Source of the DNA: Clostridia bacterium | GTDB lineage: Bacteria > Bacillota > Clostridia > Christensenellales > Aristaeellaceae | NCBI GenBank assembly: GCA_017534885.1 | Contig: JAFXVR010000069.1 | Location: forward strand, 1 to 64,000 | DNA length: 64,000 nt | Reading direction: 5' to 3' | In this document: piece after piece, positions 1 through 7,496 of the stretch | Position numbering within the stretch: position 1 is the first letter of the stretch | Layout of the letters: every line of letters begins with the position of its first letter | Made by a program: the position numbers and the translations under genes | The notes under the pieces: generated by a model | The model's database searches: none | What the model was told of the DNA's origin: nothing | The model's input: the letters and a program-made list of their open reading frames with translations, nothing else

Positions 1-37
1 ATGTCCGCTTCTTTGTGGTATACTCCTTCTGTTCCAT
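1..37 (-). CDS. 5' tip of an unidentified gene running off the left edge
   Basis: An ATG at 37-35 on the minus strand opens a frame reading MEQKEYTTKKRT before the window ends. It is preceded by a clear GGAGGG ribosome binding site with a 7-base gap and by a plausible promoter at 76-104. Only twelve residues are visible, so no family can be named. The charged start would fit a small DNA-binding or mobile-element protein, but that is a guess. A rightward open frame over 1-270 lies antisense to this leader and has no ribosome binding site. Confidence 0.5.
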   Translation of the reverse strand, partial: MEQKEYTTKKRT

Positions 38-75
38 CCTTGATCCCTCCAGTTATCTTTGGTGCCGCAACCCTT

Positions 76-104
76 AGTATAACTGTTTCGGTTCCTGGAT
101 GGAA
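76..104 (-). promoter_or_regulatory. Sigma-A type promoter for the left-edge gene
   Basis: On the minus strand TTCCAT (104-99) and TATACT (81-76) are 17 bases apart, about 40 bases before the ATG at 37. A short inverted repeat, GTTCC TGGAT GGAAC (91-105), overlaps the -35 and could be an operator. Inferred from consensus match only. Confidence 0.45.
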
Positions 105-276
105 CTTTTTGCGTCATTTCATTTTACAACTTGCCCAGGACAGTTGCTTACAAACCTATGGATTAATCGCGACGATAAGAACAACGCTGTTTCCGGGTCT
201 GCGCCTCATCTGTATGGAACCTCAGCTGCCATCTGCAAGATCCCGCTGCAAGAACCCGGTCCATACCTAATCTATA

Positions 277-356
277 AAAAGTCTTTTGAAGATGGGGTGG
301 GGGTCTGGGGGCAGGGAAGGAACTTTTCTTCAGAAAAGTTCCTTCTCTGCCCCCAG
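277..356. repeat. Long-hairpin intergenic repeat, copy 1
   Basis: Arms 307-329 and 332-354 form a 23 bp inverted repeat with one G-T type mismatch and a 2-base TC loop. A purine-rich flank beginning AAAAGTC (277) and running into GGGGTGGGGGTCT precedes it. A second element with the same flank, same TC loop and same layout but different arm sequence lies at 44527-44610, so this is a dispersed repeat family and not just a terminator. It sits upstream of the pfk promoter. Confidence 0.75.
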
Positions 357-408
357 GATCATTAAGCGATTGCCCGTGAAGGGGGCCCGTGAAGGGTCAC
401 ATTTTCCC

Positions 409-437
409 TTGCGCCGCCGCCTGAATCGTGGTATACT
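409..437 (+). promoter_or_regulatory. Promoter of the phosphofructokinase gene
   Basis: TTGCGC (409-414) and TATACT (432-437) are separated by 17 bases and lie 45 bases before the ATG at 483. Consensus-based call. Confidence 0.6.
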
Positions 438-482
438 TTCGGCAAGGGAAAACCATCCAATAAGAAACGGAGGGCACAGCAT

Positions 483-1556
483 ATGAAGCGCAGAATCGGC
501 ATCCTGACCAGCGGCGGAGACTGCCCGGGACTGAACGCGGCAATCCGCGGCGTGACCAAGGCGGCTTATGAAATGTTTGACGCGGAGATCATTGGCATTC
601 ACGATGGCTACCGTGGCCTGATCGAGGGCGATTACACCGTGATGCGCCGGGAGCAGTTCTCCGGCATCCTCAACATCGGCGGCACCATCCTGGGCACGGC
701 CCGCACCCCCTTCCGCAACATGCGGGTGATCGGGGACGACAAGGTGGACAAGGTGGCCGCGATGAAGAAGACCTACCGCGACCTGAAGCTGGACTGCCTG
801 GTGACCTTGGGCGGCAACGGCACCCACAAGACGGCCAACCTGCTCAGCGAGGAGGGCCTGAATGTCATCGGTCTGCCCAAGACCATTGACAACGACCTGT
901 ACGGCACGGACTTCACCTTTGGCTTCCACACCGCGGTGGACATTGCCACCGGCGTCATCGACCGCATCCACACCACCGCCGCCAGCCACGGCCGCACCAT
1001 GGTGATTGAAATCATGGGCAACAAGGCGGGCTGGCTGACCCTTTATTCCGGTCTGGCCGGCGGCGCCGATGTCATCCTGATTCCGGAGATTCCGTACAAC
1101 ATCAAGGATGTGGCCAAGGTGGTGGAACGCCGCGCCAACAGCAACAAGGGCTTCACCATCATTGCCGTGGCCGAGGGCGCCATGAACAAGGAAGAAGCCA
1201 AGATGAAGAAAAAGGATCGGGAAGCCAAGCGCGCCGCTGAGCACTATTCCGCCAGCGCGGACGTGGCCAGGCAGCTGATCGAGATGGTGGGTGTGGAAGC
1301 CCGCACCGTGGTGCCCGGACACATCCAGCGCGGCGGCTCGCCCAGCGCTTACGACCGGGTGCTGTCCACCCAGTTCGGCGTGCACGCGGCTGAGCTGATC
1401 CGGGACGAGGTCTACGGCGTGACCGTTGCCCTCAAGGGCAATACCATCACCCACAACGCGCTGAAGGACATCGCCGGCGTGCCCAAGCTGGTGCCTGTGG
1501 ACGACCAGATGGTGGCCATCGCCCGCAACATGGGCATTTCCTTCGGCAGCGACTGA
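483..1556 (+). CDS. pfkA: 6-phosphofructokinase, clostridial GGNGT/PKTIDND clade
   Basis: Phosphorylates fructose 6-phosphate to fructose 1,6-bisphosphate in the cytoplasm, the committed step of glycolysis. The 357-residue protein has the PFK fold throughout: GGDCPGLNAA at 11-20, a phosphate-donor loop reading GGNGT (110-114) and the catalytic PKTIDND (132-138). E. coli PfkA has GGDGS and PGTIDND. The Lys at 133 is the residue typical of PPi-dependent enzymes and of some ATP enzymes such as the trypanosomal one, while Gly113 is the ATP-type residue and Asn112 replaces the usual Mg-binding Asp. The phosphate donor is therefore uncertain. ATG follows GGAGGG. It appears monocistronic, with a hairpin after the stop. 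Confidence 0.95.
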   Translation: MKRRIGILTSGGDCPGLNAAIRGVTKAAYEMFDAEIIGIHDGYRGLIEGDYTVMRREQFSGILNIGGTILGTARTPFRNMRVIGDDKVDKVAAMKKTYRDLKLDCLVTLGGNGTHKTANLLSEEGLNVIGLPKTIDNDLYGTDFTFGFHTAVDIATGVIDRIHTTAASHGRTMVIEIMGNKAGWLTLYSGLAGGADVILIPEIPYNIKDVAKVVERRANSNKGFTIIAVAEGAMNKEEAKMKKKDREAKRAAEHYSASADVARQLIEMVGVEARTVVPGHIQRGGSPSAYDRVLSTQFGVHAAELIRDEVYGVTVALKGNTITHNALKDIAGVPKLVPVDDQMVAIARNMGISFGSD

Positions 1557-1575
1557 GAAAGAACATTCTTTGGCA

Positions 1576-1608
1576 GGGGAGAGGAGACGACTGAGGACTC
1601 CTCTCCCC
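1576..1608 (+). terminator. Hairpin after pfk
   Basis: Perfect 11 bp stem (GGGGAGAGGAG at 1576-1586 with its complement at 1598-1608) and an 11-base loop, 20 bases after the pfk stop. There is no good T-run, so termination efficiency is uncertain. Confidence 0.5.
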
Positions 1609-1640
1609 TCCGTCCATCCGGGGTCTGGCCGGGCACAGGA

Positions 1641-1664
1641 AAAGCCCCTCCCGGGCGGGAGAGG
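1641..1664 (-). terminator. Rho-independent terminator of the zinc-ribbon gene
   Basis: On the minus strand a GC-rich stem, GCCTCTCCC pairing with GGGAGGGGC, is followed by TTTTCC, about 50 bases after the stop codon at 1712. Confidence 0.55.
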
Positions 1665-1711
1665 CATACCCTCCCGGAGGGAAGAGGCATAGGTCGAAAC
1701 AGGACAGGGAA

Positions 1712-1999
1712 TCAGCCGTTGCGCTGCATGGCGGTGAAGCACTCACTGCAGTACACGGGACGATCGCCGCTGGGAACGAAGGGAACCTTGCATTCCTTGC
1801 CGCAATTGGCGCAGATGGCGTCGTGCATTTCACGGGGAGCGCCAGGTGCGGGACGATTGGCCTTGCGGGCCATCCGGCACTCACGGCAACGGGTGGGCTC
1901 GTTCTGGAAGCCCTTCTCGGCATAGAATTCCTGCTCACCGGCGGTCCAGATGAATTCATTGCCACAGTCCCTGCAAACCAGCGTCTTGTCTTCGTACAT
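1712..1999 (-). CDS. Small double zinc-ribbon protein
   Basis: The 95-residue product carries two zinc-ribbon modules. The first uses CRDC at 9-12 and CREC at 38-41, the second CANC at 63-66 and CSEC at 84-87. Such CxxC-x(n)-CxxC proteins are common and mostly uncharacterised in Clostridia; nucleic-acid or ribosome binding is possible. The start was placed at MYEDKTLVC, preceded by GGGGG, because the upstream in-frame extension has no ribosome binding site and lies in the structured leader. That leader, about 245 bases, is unusually long for so small a gene and may act as a regulator or as an RNA in its own right. Confidence 0.85.
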   Translation of the reverse strand: MYEDKTLVCRDCGNEFIWTAGEQEFYAEKGFQNEPTRCRECRMARKANRPAPGAPREMHDAICANCGKECKVPFVPSGDRPVYCSECFTAMQRNG

Positions 2000-2245
2000 G
2001 GTAAGGAAACCCCCAACTTGATTTGATTTGGCGATCCATCGGCTGACCTGGTCTTTGCCCCCACACCCGCCGTCTGGGAGATTGCTCTGCGCATCAGCGC
2101 CCTCACGCGCTCCTCTCGGGTCCGTAGACCCGGACGGACTTACTTCTAAACCGCACCATGCTCCCCACCGCTTTGGGTGGATTACGTGGACCGCTTTGCC
2201 TGCGACTGGCATCGGCTTGCAACCACAGACCCGGTGGAATCAACC
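2000..2245 (-). ncRNA. Candidate structured RNA or long 5' leader before the zinc-ribbon gene
   Basis: Transcription from the promoter at 2252-2280 would give about 245 bases before the ATG. This stretch can form at least five GC-rich local hairpins, seen on the plus strand at 2198-2212, 2165-2180, 2117-2133 (six pairs closing a four-base loop), 2096-2111 and 2223-2235. A weak outer stem pairs 2238-2243 with 2023-2028 and would close the whole domain. I could not match it by eye to 6S RNA, tmRNA, RNase P or SRP RNA; the SRP core motif is absent. It could be a riboswitch-like leader or an independent ncRNA. Size and closed multi-hairpin shape make the raiA RNA model one to test. Confidence 0.5.
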
Positions 2246-2251
2246 ATTGCG

Positions 2252-2280
2252 ATTATAGCAAGCGCGATTGAAAAATGCAA
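2252..2280 (-). promoter_or_regulatory. Promoter of the structured leader and zinc-ribbon gene
   Basis: On the minus strand TTGCAT (2280-2275), a 17-base spacer and a perfect TATAAT (2257-2252). Predicted start near 2245. Confidence 0.7.
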
Positions 2281-2437
2281 GTGTTTTCTTGACAAAATTC
2301 AGGTGATTTAACCGAACTTTCGACCGTTTTTCACAAAACAAGTTCTAAAACCCGCCTGAGACGGCCCGCTGTGCCTGCTGACAGGCGTGAGCCGCGCAGG
2401 TTTGCGGCCGGTGATACAAGCTGAGGAGGCGTGCAGT

Positions 2438-2869
2438 ATGGAATACCGGAGAAAAAAGAAAACCATTGTGGTGCGGCTGGATCGGGGAGAGGAGATCATT
2501 TCGGCGCTGACCGAAGTGTGTCAGCGGGAGAAGATCACCTTTGCGGCCATCAGCGGCATCGGCGCGGCTGACCAGGCGACCGTGGGCCTGTACAATGTGG
2601 AGGAGCAGGTATACCGGAAGACGGAGCTCACCGGCCCCATGGAGATCTGCGCGCTGACCGGAAACGCCAGCCGCAAAGATGGGGAAGTCTATCTGCACCT
2701 GCACATCACTCTCTGCGATGAGGAAATGCGCTGCCGTGGCGGCCACCTGAACGCCTGCCGGATCGCGGCCACGGCGGAGATTGTGCTGCAGGTTTCCTCC
2801 CTGAAGGTGGAGCGCCGCCTGGATCCCGCGGTCGGGCTGAACGTATTCCTGTTTGACGAGGAGGATTGA
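2438..2869 (+). CDS. PPC (DUF296) domain protein
   Basis: A single-domain, 143-residue member of the plant-and-prokaryote-conserved (PPC/DUF296) family, whose bacterial forms are small trimeric proteins of unclear role, sometimes annotated as DNA-binding. The family metal-site signature is visible: HLH at 87-89 and GGH at 101-103. No AT-hook is present, so DNA binding is not supported here. The ATG at 2438 follows GAGGAGG with an 8-base gap; the upstream in-frame ATG at 2387 has no such site. It forms a pair with the next gene, whose ribosome binding site lies in its last codons. Confidence 0.85.
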   Translation: MEYRRKKKTIVVRLDRGEEIISALTEVCQREKITFAAISGIGAADQATVGLYNVEEQVYRKTELTGPMEICALTGNASRKDGEVYLHLHITLCDEEMRCRGGHLNACRIAATAEIVLQVSSLKVERRLDPAVGLNVFLFDEED

Positions 2870-2872
2870 ACC

Positions 2873-3094
2873 GTGTTTGGACGAAAAAAGGCGCAGGCTC
2901 CCGCACAGACCTATGACCCGGAGAAGGAGACGCCCGTCCTGCTGTCCAGCATCTGCACCGGGGAAACCCTGGCGGGGTTCAAGGACAGGGAGACCGGTCA
3001 TTTCCGCAGCGTAACGCTGGTGAAGTCGCCGGCGGACATCGAGGAATTCAAACGGCGCTTCGGCATTGAGGGGGAGATTCGGCGGGAATACTGA
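2873..3094 (+). CDS. Small conserved protein of unknown function
   Basis: A 73-residue soluble protein starting at a GTG three bases after the PPC gene stop; GAGGAGG at the end of the preceding gene serves as its ribosome binding site, so the two are translationally linked. It has a basic start (FGRKK), an SSICTGE segment near residue 26 and a charged C-terminus. No catalytic motif is recognised. A shared terminator follows at 3142-3180. Confidence 0.7.
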   Translation: MFGRKKAQAPAQTYDPEKETPVLLSSICTGETLAGFKDRETGHFRSVTLVKSPADIEEFKRRFGIEGEIRREY

Positions 3095-3141
3095 TTCGGA
3101 TGCCGCCTTTATGCCGCCTTCAACAAAGCTGATACATGGCA

Positions 3142-3180
3142 AAAGGCAGTCCCGGGTTTGACGCGGGGCTGCCTTTTTTT
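3142..3180. terminator. Bidirectional terminator between the PPC pair and argD
   Basis: AGGCAG (3144-3149) pairs with CTGCCT (3169-3174) around a further GC-rich inner stem. Seven T follow on the plus strand and AAAA precedes, so it can serve both convergent transcripts. Confidence 0.8.
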
Positions 3181-3187
3181 GCGGCTT

Positions 3188-4351
3188 TCAGATCCTTGCC
3201 GCTTCCCGGATGACCGCCGCCGCTTCCATGAGCAGGCCGTCCGGAATGTTGAGCGCGGGCAAAAGCCGGACCTTGTCCTTGGCGGTCAGGCAGAGCACAC
3301 CCTTTTCGAGGCACGCGCTGACCACCTCTCCGGCGGGTTTGACGGTCTTGATGCCCAGCATCAGCCCCAGGCCGGTGATGCCCTCGATGCCGGGCGCGTC
3401 GGTGAGCAGGCCGCGGATCAGCTTTTCCTTGGCGCGCACCTGGGCCAGAAAGGGCTCGTCCAGGCGGGAAAGCACGCTGAGGGCGGCGGCGCAGCAAACG
3501 GGATTGCCGCCGAAGGTGGAGCCATGGTCGCCGAAGCCGAAGACGTTCTCAACGCGCTCGCCCAGCAGGGTGGCGCCCAGAGGCAGGCCGCCAGCCAATC
3601 CCTTGGCGGTGGAGAACACGTCCGGATGAATCCCGTAATGCATCCAGGCATACAGTTCTCCGGTGCGGCCGTTGCCGGTCTGCACCTCGTCCACCATCAG
3701 CAGGAAATCCTTCTCCCGGGCCAGCTTCGCCACATCCCTGATGTACTCAGCGGGAAGGGGCACCACGCCGCCTTCACCCTGAATGCACTCCAGCAGCACA
3801 CCGGCCACCCGTCCGCTGTCCGCCAAGGCGCGCAGGGCGTCCAGGTCGCCCGCGTCCACCGACACAAAGCCGGGAGTCAGCGGCTGGTAGAGCTCGTGGT
3901 AATGCGCCTGGCCGGTGGCGGAGAGGGTCGTCAGGGTGCGCCCATGGAAGGAATTGTTCATGGTGACGATCAGGTGGCAGTCGGGGCCGTGCTTTTCCGC
4001 CGCCCACTTCCGCGCCGCCTTGATGGCGCACTCGTTGGCTTCCGCGCCGGAATTGGAGAAGAAGACCTTCTTCATGCCGGTTTTCTGGCAGAGCATTTCC
4101 GCCAGGCGGGCGCAGGGGCTGGTGTAGTACAAATTGGAGGTGTGCTGCACCTGATCCAGTTGATCGATGACGGCCTGCTTCCAGAGGGAATCGCCGTGGC
4201 CGAAGGAAGTGACGGCGATGCCGCTGCCCAGGTCGATATAGCGCCTGCCCGCCGCGTCAAACACCTCAGAGCCTTTGCCCGACACGATTTCCACGGGGAA
4301 GCGCTTGTAAGTGCCGGCCACATACCGGCTGTCCAGCTCCGTGATGCTCAT
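3188..4351 (-). CDS. argD: Acetylornithine aminotransferase
   Basis: Class III PLP aminotransferase converting N-acetylglutamate 5-semialdehyde and glutamate to N-acetylornithine, fourth step of the acetylated arginine pathway. The 387-residue protein has SGAEANE (101-107), DEVQTG (221-226) and the PLP lysine K250 in STAKGLAGG. It is the last gene of the leftward argC-argJ-argB-argD operon; its ATG overlaps the argB stop by four bases, implying coupled translation. Members of this family can also act on succinyldiaminopimelate, but the operon supports ArgD. Confidence 0.96.
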   Translation of the reverse strand: MSITELDSRYVAGTYKRFPVEIVSGKGSEVFDAAGRRYIDLGSGIAVTSFGHGDSLWKQAVIDQLDQVQHTSNLYYTSPCARLAEMLCQKTGMKKVFFSNSGAEANECAIKAARKWAAEKHGPDCHLIVTMNNSFHGRTLTTLSATGQAHYHELYQPLTPGFVSVDAGDLDALRALADSGRVAGVLLECIQGEGGVVPLPAEYIRDVAKLAREKDFLLMVDEVQTGNGRTGELYAWMHYGIHPDVFSTAKGLAGGLPLGATLLGERVENVFGFGDHGSTFGGNPVCCAAALSVLSRLDEPFLAQVRAKEKLIRGLLTDAPGIEGITGLGLMLGIKTVKPAGEVVSACLEKGVLCLTAKDKVRLLPALNIPDGLLMEAAAVIREAARI

Positions 4352-5217
4352 TGGCTGTCCCTCCGTATCCAGGTGCCCGCGCCTTCGTTGGTCAGCAGTT
4401 CCATCAGGATGGAATGGGGCACCCGGCCATCCATGATGACCGCGTTGCGCACGCCCTGCTCCAGCGCGGTGACGCAGCAGTCCACCTTGGGAATCATACC
4501 GCCGGAGATGATGCCCTCCTCCCGCAGCGCCGCGGTCTGGGAGAGGGTCAGCTCGGGAATGAGCGTACTGGGATCATTCCGGTCGCGGAGGATGCCGGCG
4601 ATGTCTGTCATGAGAATCAGGCGCTCGGCCTCCAGCGCTCCGGCAATGTGGGCCGCGGCGGTGTCGCCGTTGATGTTGTAAGTGTGGCCCTGCCGGTCAC
4701 AGCCAACGGTGGACACCACGGGGATATAGCCGCTGGCCAGGAGATCAGTCACGGGCTTGATATGAATCTTGATGATCTCACCCACATAGCCCAGGCGGAC
4801 GTCCTTGGGCCGGGCTTCGATCAGGCGGCCGTCGATGCCCGAGAGACCCACCGCCTTGCCGCCCTTCATCTCCAGCAGGTTGACCAGGGTCTTGTTGACC
4901 TTGCCGGCCAGCACCATTTGCACAATATCGACAGTCTCCTGATCGGTGACCCGCAGGCCATCCACAAATTCAGGCTGTTTGCCCAGACGGTTCATCAGCT
5001 CGGTGATCTCCGGCCCGCCGCCATGCACCAGCACGATTTTGACGCCGATCAGCCAGAGCAGGACGATGTCCTCCATCACCTGCTGTTTCAGCTGCTCGTT
5101 GACCATGGCGTTGCCGCCGTACTTCACCACGACAATCTTGCCGGTGTAACGCTTGATATAGGGCAGGGCCTGGGTCAGCACCTCGGCCCGCTGGGCGTTG
5201 GAAAAGGATAAGTCCAT
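4348..5217 (-). CDS. argB: Acetylglutamate kinase
   Basis: Amino acid kinase family enzyme that phosphorylates N-acetylglutamate, second step of arginine synthesis and usually the arginine-inhibited step. The 289-residue length is typical. Visible motifs are VVKYGGNAM near residue 32, HGGGPEI near 65 and the ATP-site region with NINGDTAAAHIA near 180. It lies ten bases after argJ and overlaps argD. Feedback inhibition is expected from the N-terminal helix (residues 1-20, before the kinase core) seen in arginine-sensitive hexameric enzymes; this is inference from the family. Confidence 0.96.
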   Translation of the reverse strand: MDLSFSNAQRAEVLTQALPYIKRYTGKIVVVKYGGNAMVNEQLKQQVMEDIVLLWLIGVKIVLVHGGGPEITELMNRLGKQPEFVDGLRVTDQETVDIVQMVLAGKVNKTLVNLLEMKGGKAVGLSGIDGRLIEARPKDVRLGYVGEIIKIHIKPVTDLLASGYIPVVSTVGCDRQGHTYNINGDTAAAHIAGALEAERLILMTDIAGILRDRNDPSTLIPELTLSQTAALREEGIISGGMIPKVDCCVTALEQGVRNAVIMDGRVPHSILMELLTNEGAGTWIRRDSQ

Positions 5218-5227
5218 GCTGCCTCCC

Positions 5228-6442
5228 TTAAGTGCGGTAGTCGCCGTTGATTTTCACATAATCATAGGTCAGGTCGCAGCCCCAGGCGGTAGCGGAGGCG
5301 CTGCCCTGGTTCAGGGATACGTCGATGGTGATTTCCTTCTCGGAGAGGATTGCCTTGGCGGTATCCTCGGAGAAGGGTACGCCCGCGCCGCCCTTGCAGA
5401 CGCTGATCTTGCCCGCATTGCTGCGGAAGGCCACGTCGATCAGCGTGACATCCAGCGGAACGCCGCTGTAGCCGATGGCGCAGAGCACCCGGCCCCAGTT
5501 GGCGTCCGCGCCGAACATGGCGGCCTTCAGCAGGCTGGAGCAGATGACGGACTTGGCGACCTTCCGGGCGTCCGGCAGAGAAGCCGCGCCGGTTACCTGG
5601 CACTCCAGGAGCTTGGTAGCGCCCTCGCCGTCCCCCGCGATGAGCCGGCAGAGCCGCACGGTAACCGTGTTCAGGGCTTTCATGAAGGCGCTGAAGTCCT
5701 CGCCCTCAGCAGTGATGAGCTCGTTGCCCGCCAGGCCGTTGGCCAGTACCACCACCATATCGTTGGTGGAGGTGTCGCCGTCCACGCTGACCATGTTGAA
5801 GGTGCCGGCGATGTCTCCTGACAGGGCTTTCTGAAGCATATCGGGGGCGATGGCCGCGTCGGTGGTGATGAAGACCAGCATGGTAGCCATGTTCGGGTGA
5901 ATCATGCCGCTGCCCTTGGCGATGCCGCCCAGACGGCAGGTCTTGCCGCCCAAGGTGAATTCCACCGCCACTTCCTTGCGGATGGTGTCCGTGGTCATGA
6001 TGCCCTCCGCCGCGTCGGCGCTGCCGTCAGCGTACAGGGAAGAGATCAGCGCGTCCATGCCGGCCGCGATGGGCTCCAGGGTCATGGGCTCACCGATGAC
6101 GCCGGTGGAGGCCACCACCACGTCAGACGGGGAGATGCCCAGCCTGCTCGCCGCCAGGTCTGCCATGCCCTCGGCGATCTCAATCCCATTGGCGTTGCAG
6201 GTGTTGGCGTTGCCGCTGTTGCAGATCACTGCCTGGGCGCGGCCGTCCGCCAGGTGCTCTTTGGTGACGACGAGAGGCGCGCCCTTGACCAGGTTGGTGG
6301 TATACACCGCGGCGCAGGACGCCGGGACTTCGCTGTAGATGAGGGAGATGTCCTTCTTGGTTCTGCTCTTGCGGATGCCGCAGTGGACACCGCCCGCGGT
6401 GAAGCCTTTTGCGGCGCAGATGCCGCCTTCGATCAGCTGCAT
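5228..6442 (-). CDS. argJ: Bifunctional glutamate N-acetyltransferase / ornithine acetyltransferase
   Basis: Transfers acetyl from N-acetylornithine to glutamate, recycling the acetyl group; bifunctional forms also use acetyl-CoA. The 404-residue precursor belongs to the self-cleaving Ntn-hydrolase ArgJ family. The cleavage site is visible as MIHPNMATML, with Thr187 the expected nucleophile of the beta chain. No separate argA or argE is in the window, consistent with the cyclic pathway. One base separates it from argC. Confidence 0.96.
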   Translation of the reverse strand: MQLIEGGICAAKGFTAGGVHCGIRKSRTKKDISLIYSEVPASCAAVYTTNLVKGAPLVVTKEHLADGRAQAVICNSGNANTCNANGIEIAEGMADLAASRLGISPSDVVVASTGVIGEPMTLEPIAAGMDALISSLYADGSADAAEGIMTTDTIRKEVAVEFTLGGKTCRLGGIAKGSGMIHPNMATMLVFITTDAAIAPDMLQKALSGDIAGTFNMVSVDGDTSTNDMVVVLANGLAGNELITAEGEDFSAFMKALNTVTVRLCRLIAGDGEGATKLLECQVTGAASLPDARKVAKSVICSSLLKAAMFGADANWGRVLCAIGYSGVPLDVTLIDVAFRSNAGKISVCKGGAGVPFSEDTAKAILSEKEITIDVSLNQGSASATAWGCDLTYDYVKINGDYRT

Positions 6443-6443
6443 G

Positions 6444-7376
6444 TCAATCCTCCGTGATGAGGCCGGTCAGTTCCGGCAGGTTCAGTTTGATGTTCATGTT
6501 CTGGATGGCCGCTCCGGACGCGCCCTTGCCCAGGTTGTCGTAGCGGGCGATGAGCAGGATGCGCTCCTCATTGCCGCTGACGCTGAGGGTCATGTCGTCC
6601 CTCCCGGCCATGTGTCCGGCGGAGAGATAGGCGCCTTCGCTTTCATCCACAGCGAAGCGCACGGCGCCGCCGGCGGGATAATACGCCCGGTAGATTTCGG
6701 GGAGTTCATTGGCGGATACGCTGAGCTGGGAGGCGAACACCGGCACGGTGACTTCCAGCCCCGCGTAGAAGGGCGCCACGATAGGGGAGAAGAGCGGGGC
6801 GTTTTTGAGTCCGCACAGAGCCTGCATTTCCGGCAGGTGCTTGTGCCGCTGGCTGAGGCCGTACTGGCGGGGCGCGTCCAGCATGGGATTCCGGCCGGGC
6901 GCTTCATACTCAGCGATCATTTTCTTGCCGCCGCCGGAATAGCCAGTGAGGGTGAAGCAGGTCAGCAGCGCGTCCGGCGTAAGCGCGCCGGTCTCGAGAA
7001 GCGGCTTCACCAGCGCGATGAAGCCCGAGGCGTGACAGCCTGGGTTGGCAATGCGCGTCGATGCCGCGATCCGCTCCCTCTGCCCTTTCAGTTCCGGGAA
7101 GCCGTAAACCCAGTCAGGATGGGTGCGGTGGGCGGTGGAGGTGTCGATGATGACGGTATCCGGGTTGTTCGAGAGGGAGACCGCCTCGATGGCCGCGTCG
7201 TCGGGCAGGCAGAGAAAAACGATGTCCGCGGCGTTGATGGCTTCTCGTCGGGCGGAAGCCTCCCGCCGCCGCTCTTCCGGCAGACGCATCAGCTGAATGT
7301 CCTGCCGCTGGGCGAGCCTGTCCGCGATCCGCAGACCCGTGGTTCCGCTGCTGCCGTCAATGAATACCTTCGTCAT
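6444..7376 (-). CDS. argC: N-acetyl-gamma-glutamyl-phosphate reductase, short type
   Basis: NADPH-dependent reduction of N-acetylglutamyl phosphate to the semialdehyde, third step of arginine synthesis. At 310 residues it belongs to the shorter ArgC type rather than the ~345-residue form of B. subtilis. A Rossmann start, FIDGSSGTTG (5-14), and the catalytic Cys114 in NPGCHA are visible. It is the first gene of the operon, behind a promoter overlapped by an ARG box. Confidence 0.94.
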   Translation of the reverse strand: MTKVFIDGSSGTTGLRIADRLAQRQDIQLMRLPEERRREASARREAINAADIVFLCLPDDAAIEAVSLSNNPDTVIIDTSTAHRTHPDWVYGFPELKGQRERIAASTRIANPGCHASGFIALVKPLLETGALTPDALLTCFTLTGYSGGGKKMIAEYEAPGRNPMLDAPRQYGLSQRHKHLPEMQALCGLKNAPLFSPIVAPFYAGLEVTVPVFASQLSVSANELPEIYRAYYPAGGAVRFAVDESEGAYLSAGHMAGRDDMTLSVSGNEERILLIARYDNLGKGASGAAIQNMNIKLNLPELTGLITED

Positions 7377-7423
7377 ACGTTTCCGGCCTTCCTGTGTTTG
7401 TCTGCAGGTTTATGCGCCTGCAA

Positions 7424-7437
7424 TGCATATTTATGCA
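7424..7437 (-). promoter_or_regulatory. ARG box (ArgR/AhrC operator)
   Basis: TGCATAAATATGCA on the minus strand is a perfect palindrome-like match to the ArgR operator pattern TGNAT-W4-ATNCA. It overlaps the -10 region of the argC promoter. A second, half-conserved site (TGCAT followed by AATT) is at 7486-7499. Repression by ArgR with arginine is the expected outcome. Confidence 0.75.
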
Positions 7438-7457
7438 CAACCAAACATAATTGTCAA
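7429..7457 (-). promoter_or_regulatory. Promoter of the argCJBD operon
   Basis: TTGACA at 7457-7452 (minus strand) with a TAAATA or ATAAAT -10 some 17-18 bases on, inside the ARG box. The leader to the argC ATG is about 50 bases; no riboswitch-like structure is seen. Confidence 0.6.
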
Positions 7458-7496
7458 GCAGAAATCAATATCTATACAAAAGAAATGCATAATTCC

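Noticed and set aside
1..270. Rightward 89-codon frame at the left edge
   Set aside because: No ribosome binding site; the minus strand here has a promoter, GGAGGG and ATG, so this is the leader of a leftward gene.
330..1742. Long open frame antisense to phosphofructokinase
   Set aside because: No ribosome binding site, low-complexity His/Gly/Ala-rich translation, and complete overlap with a well-identified gene. GC-rich codon use produces such frames.
3158..4681. 507-codon frame on the plus strand over argD/argB
   Set aside because: Antisense shadow of two clearly identified arginine genes.
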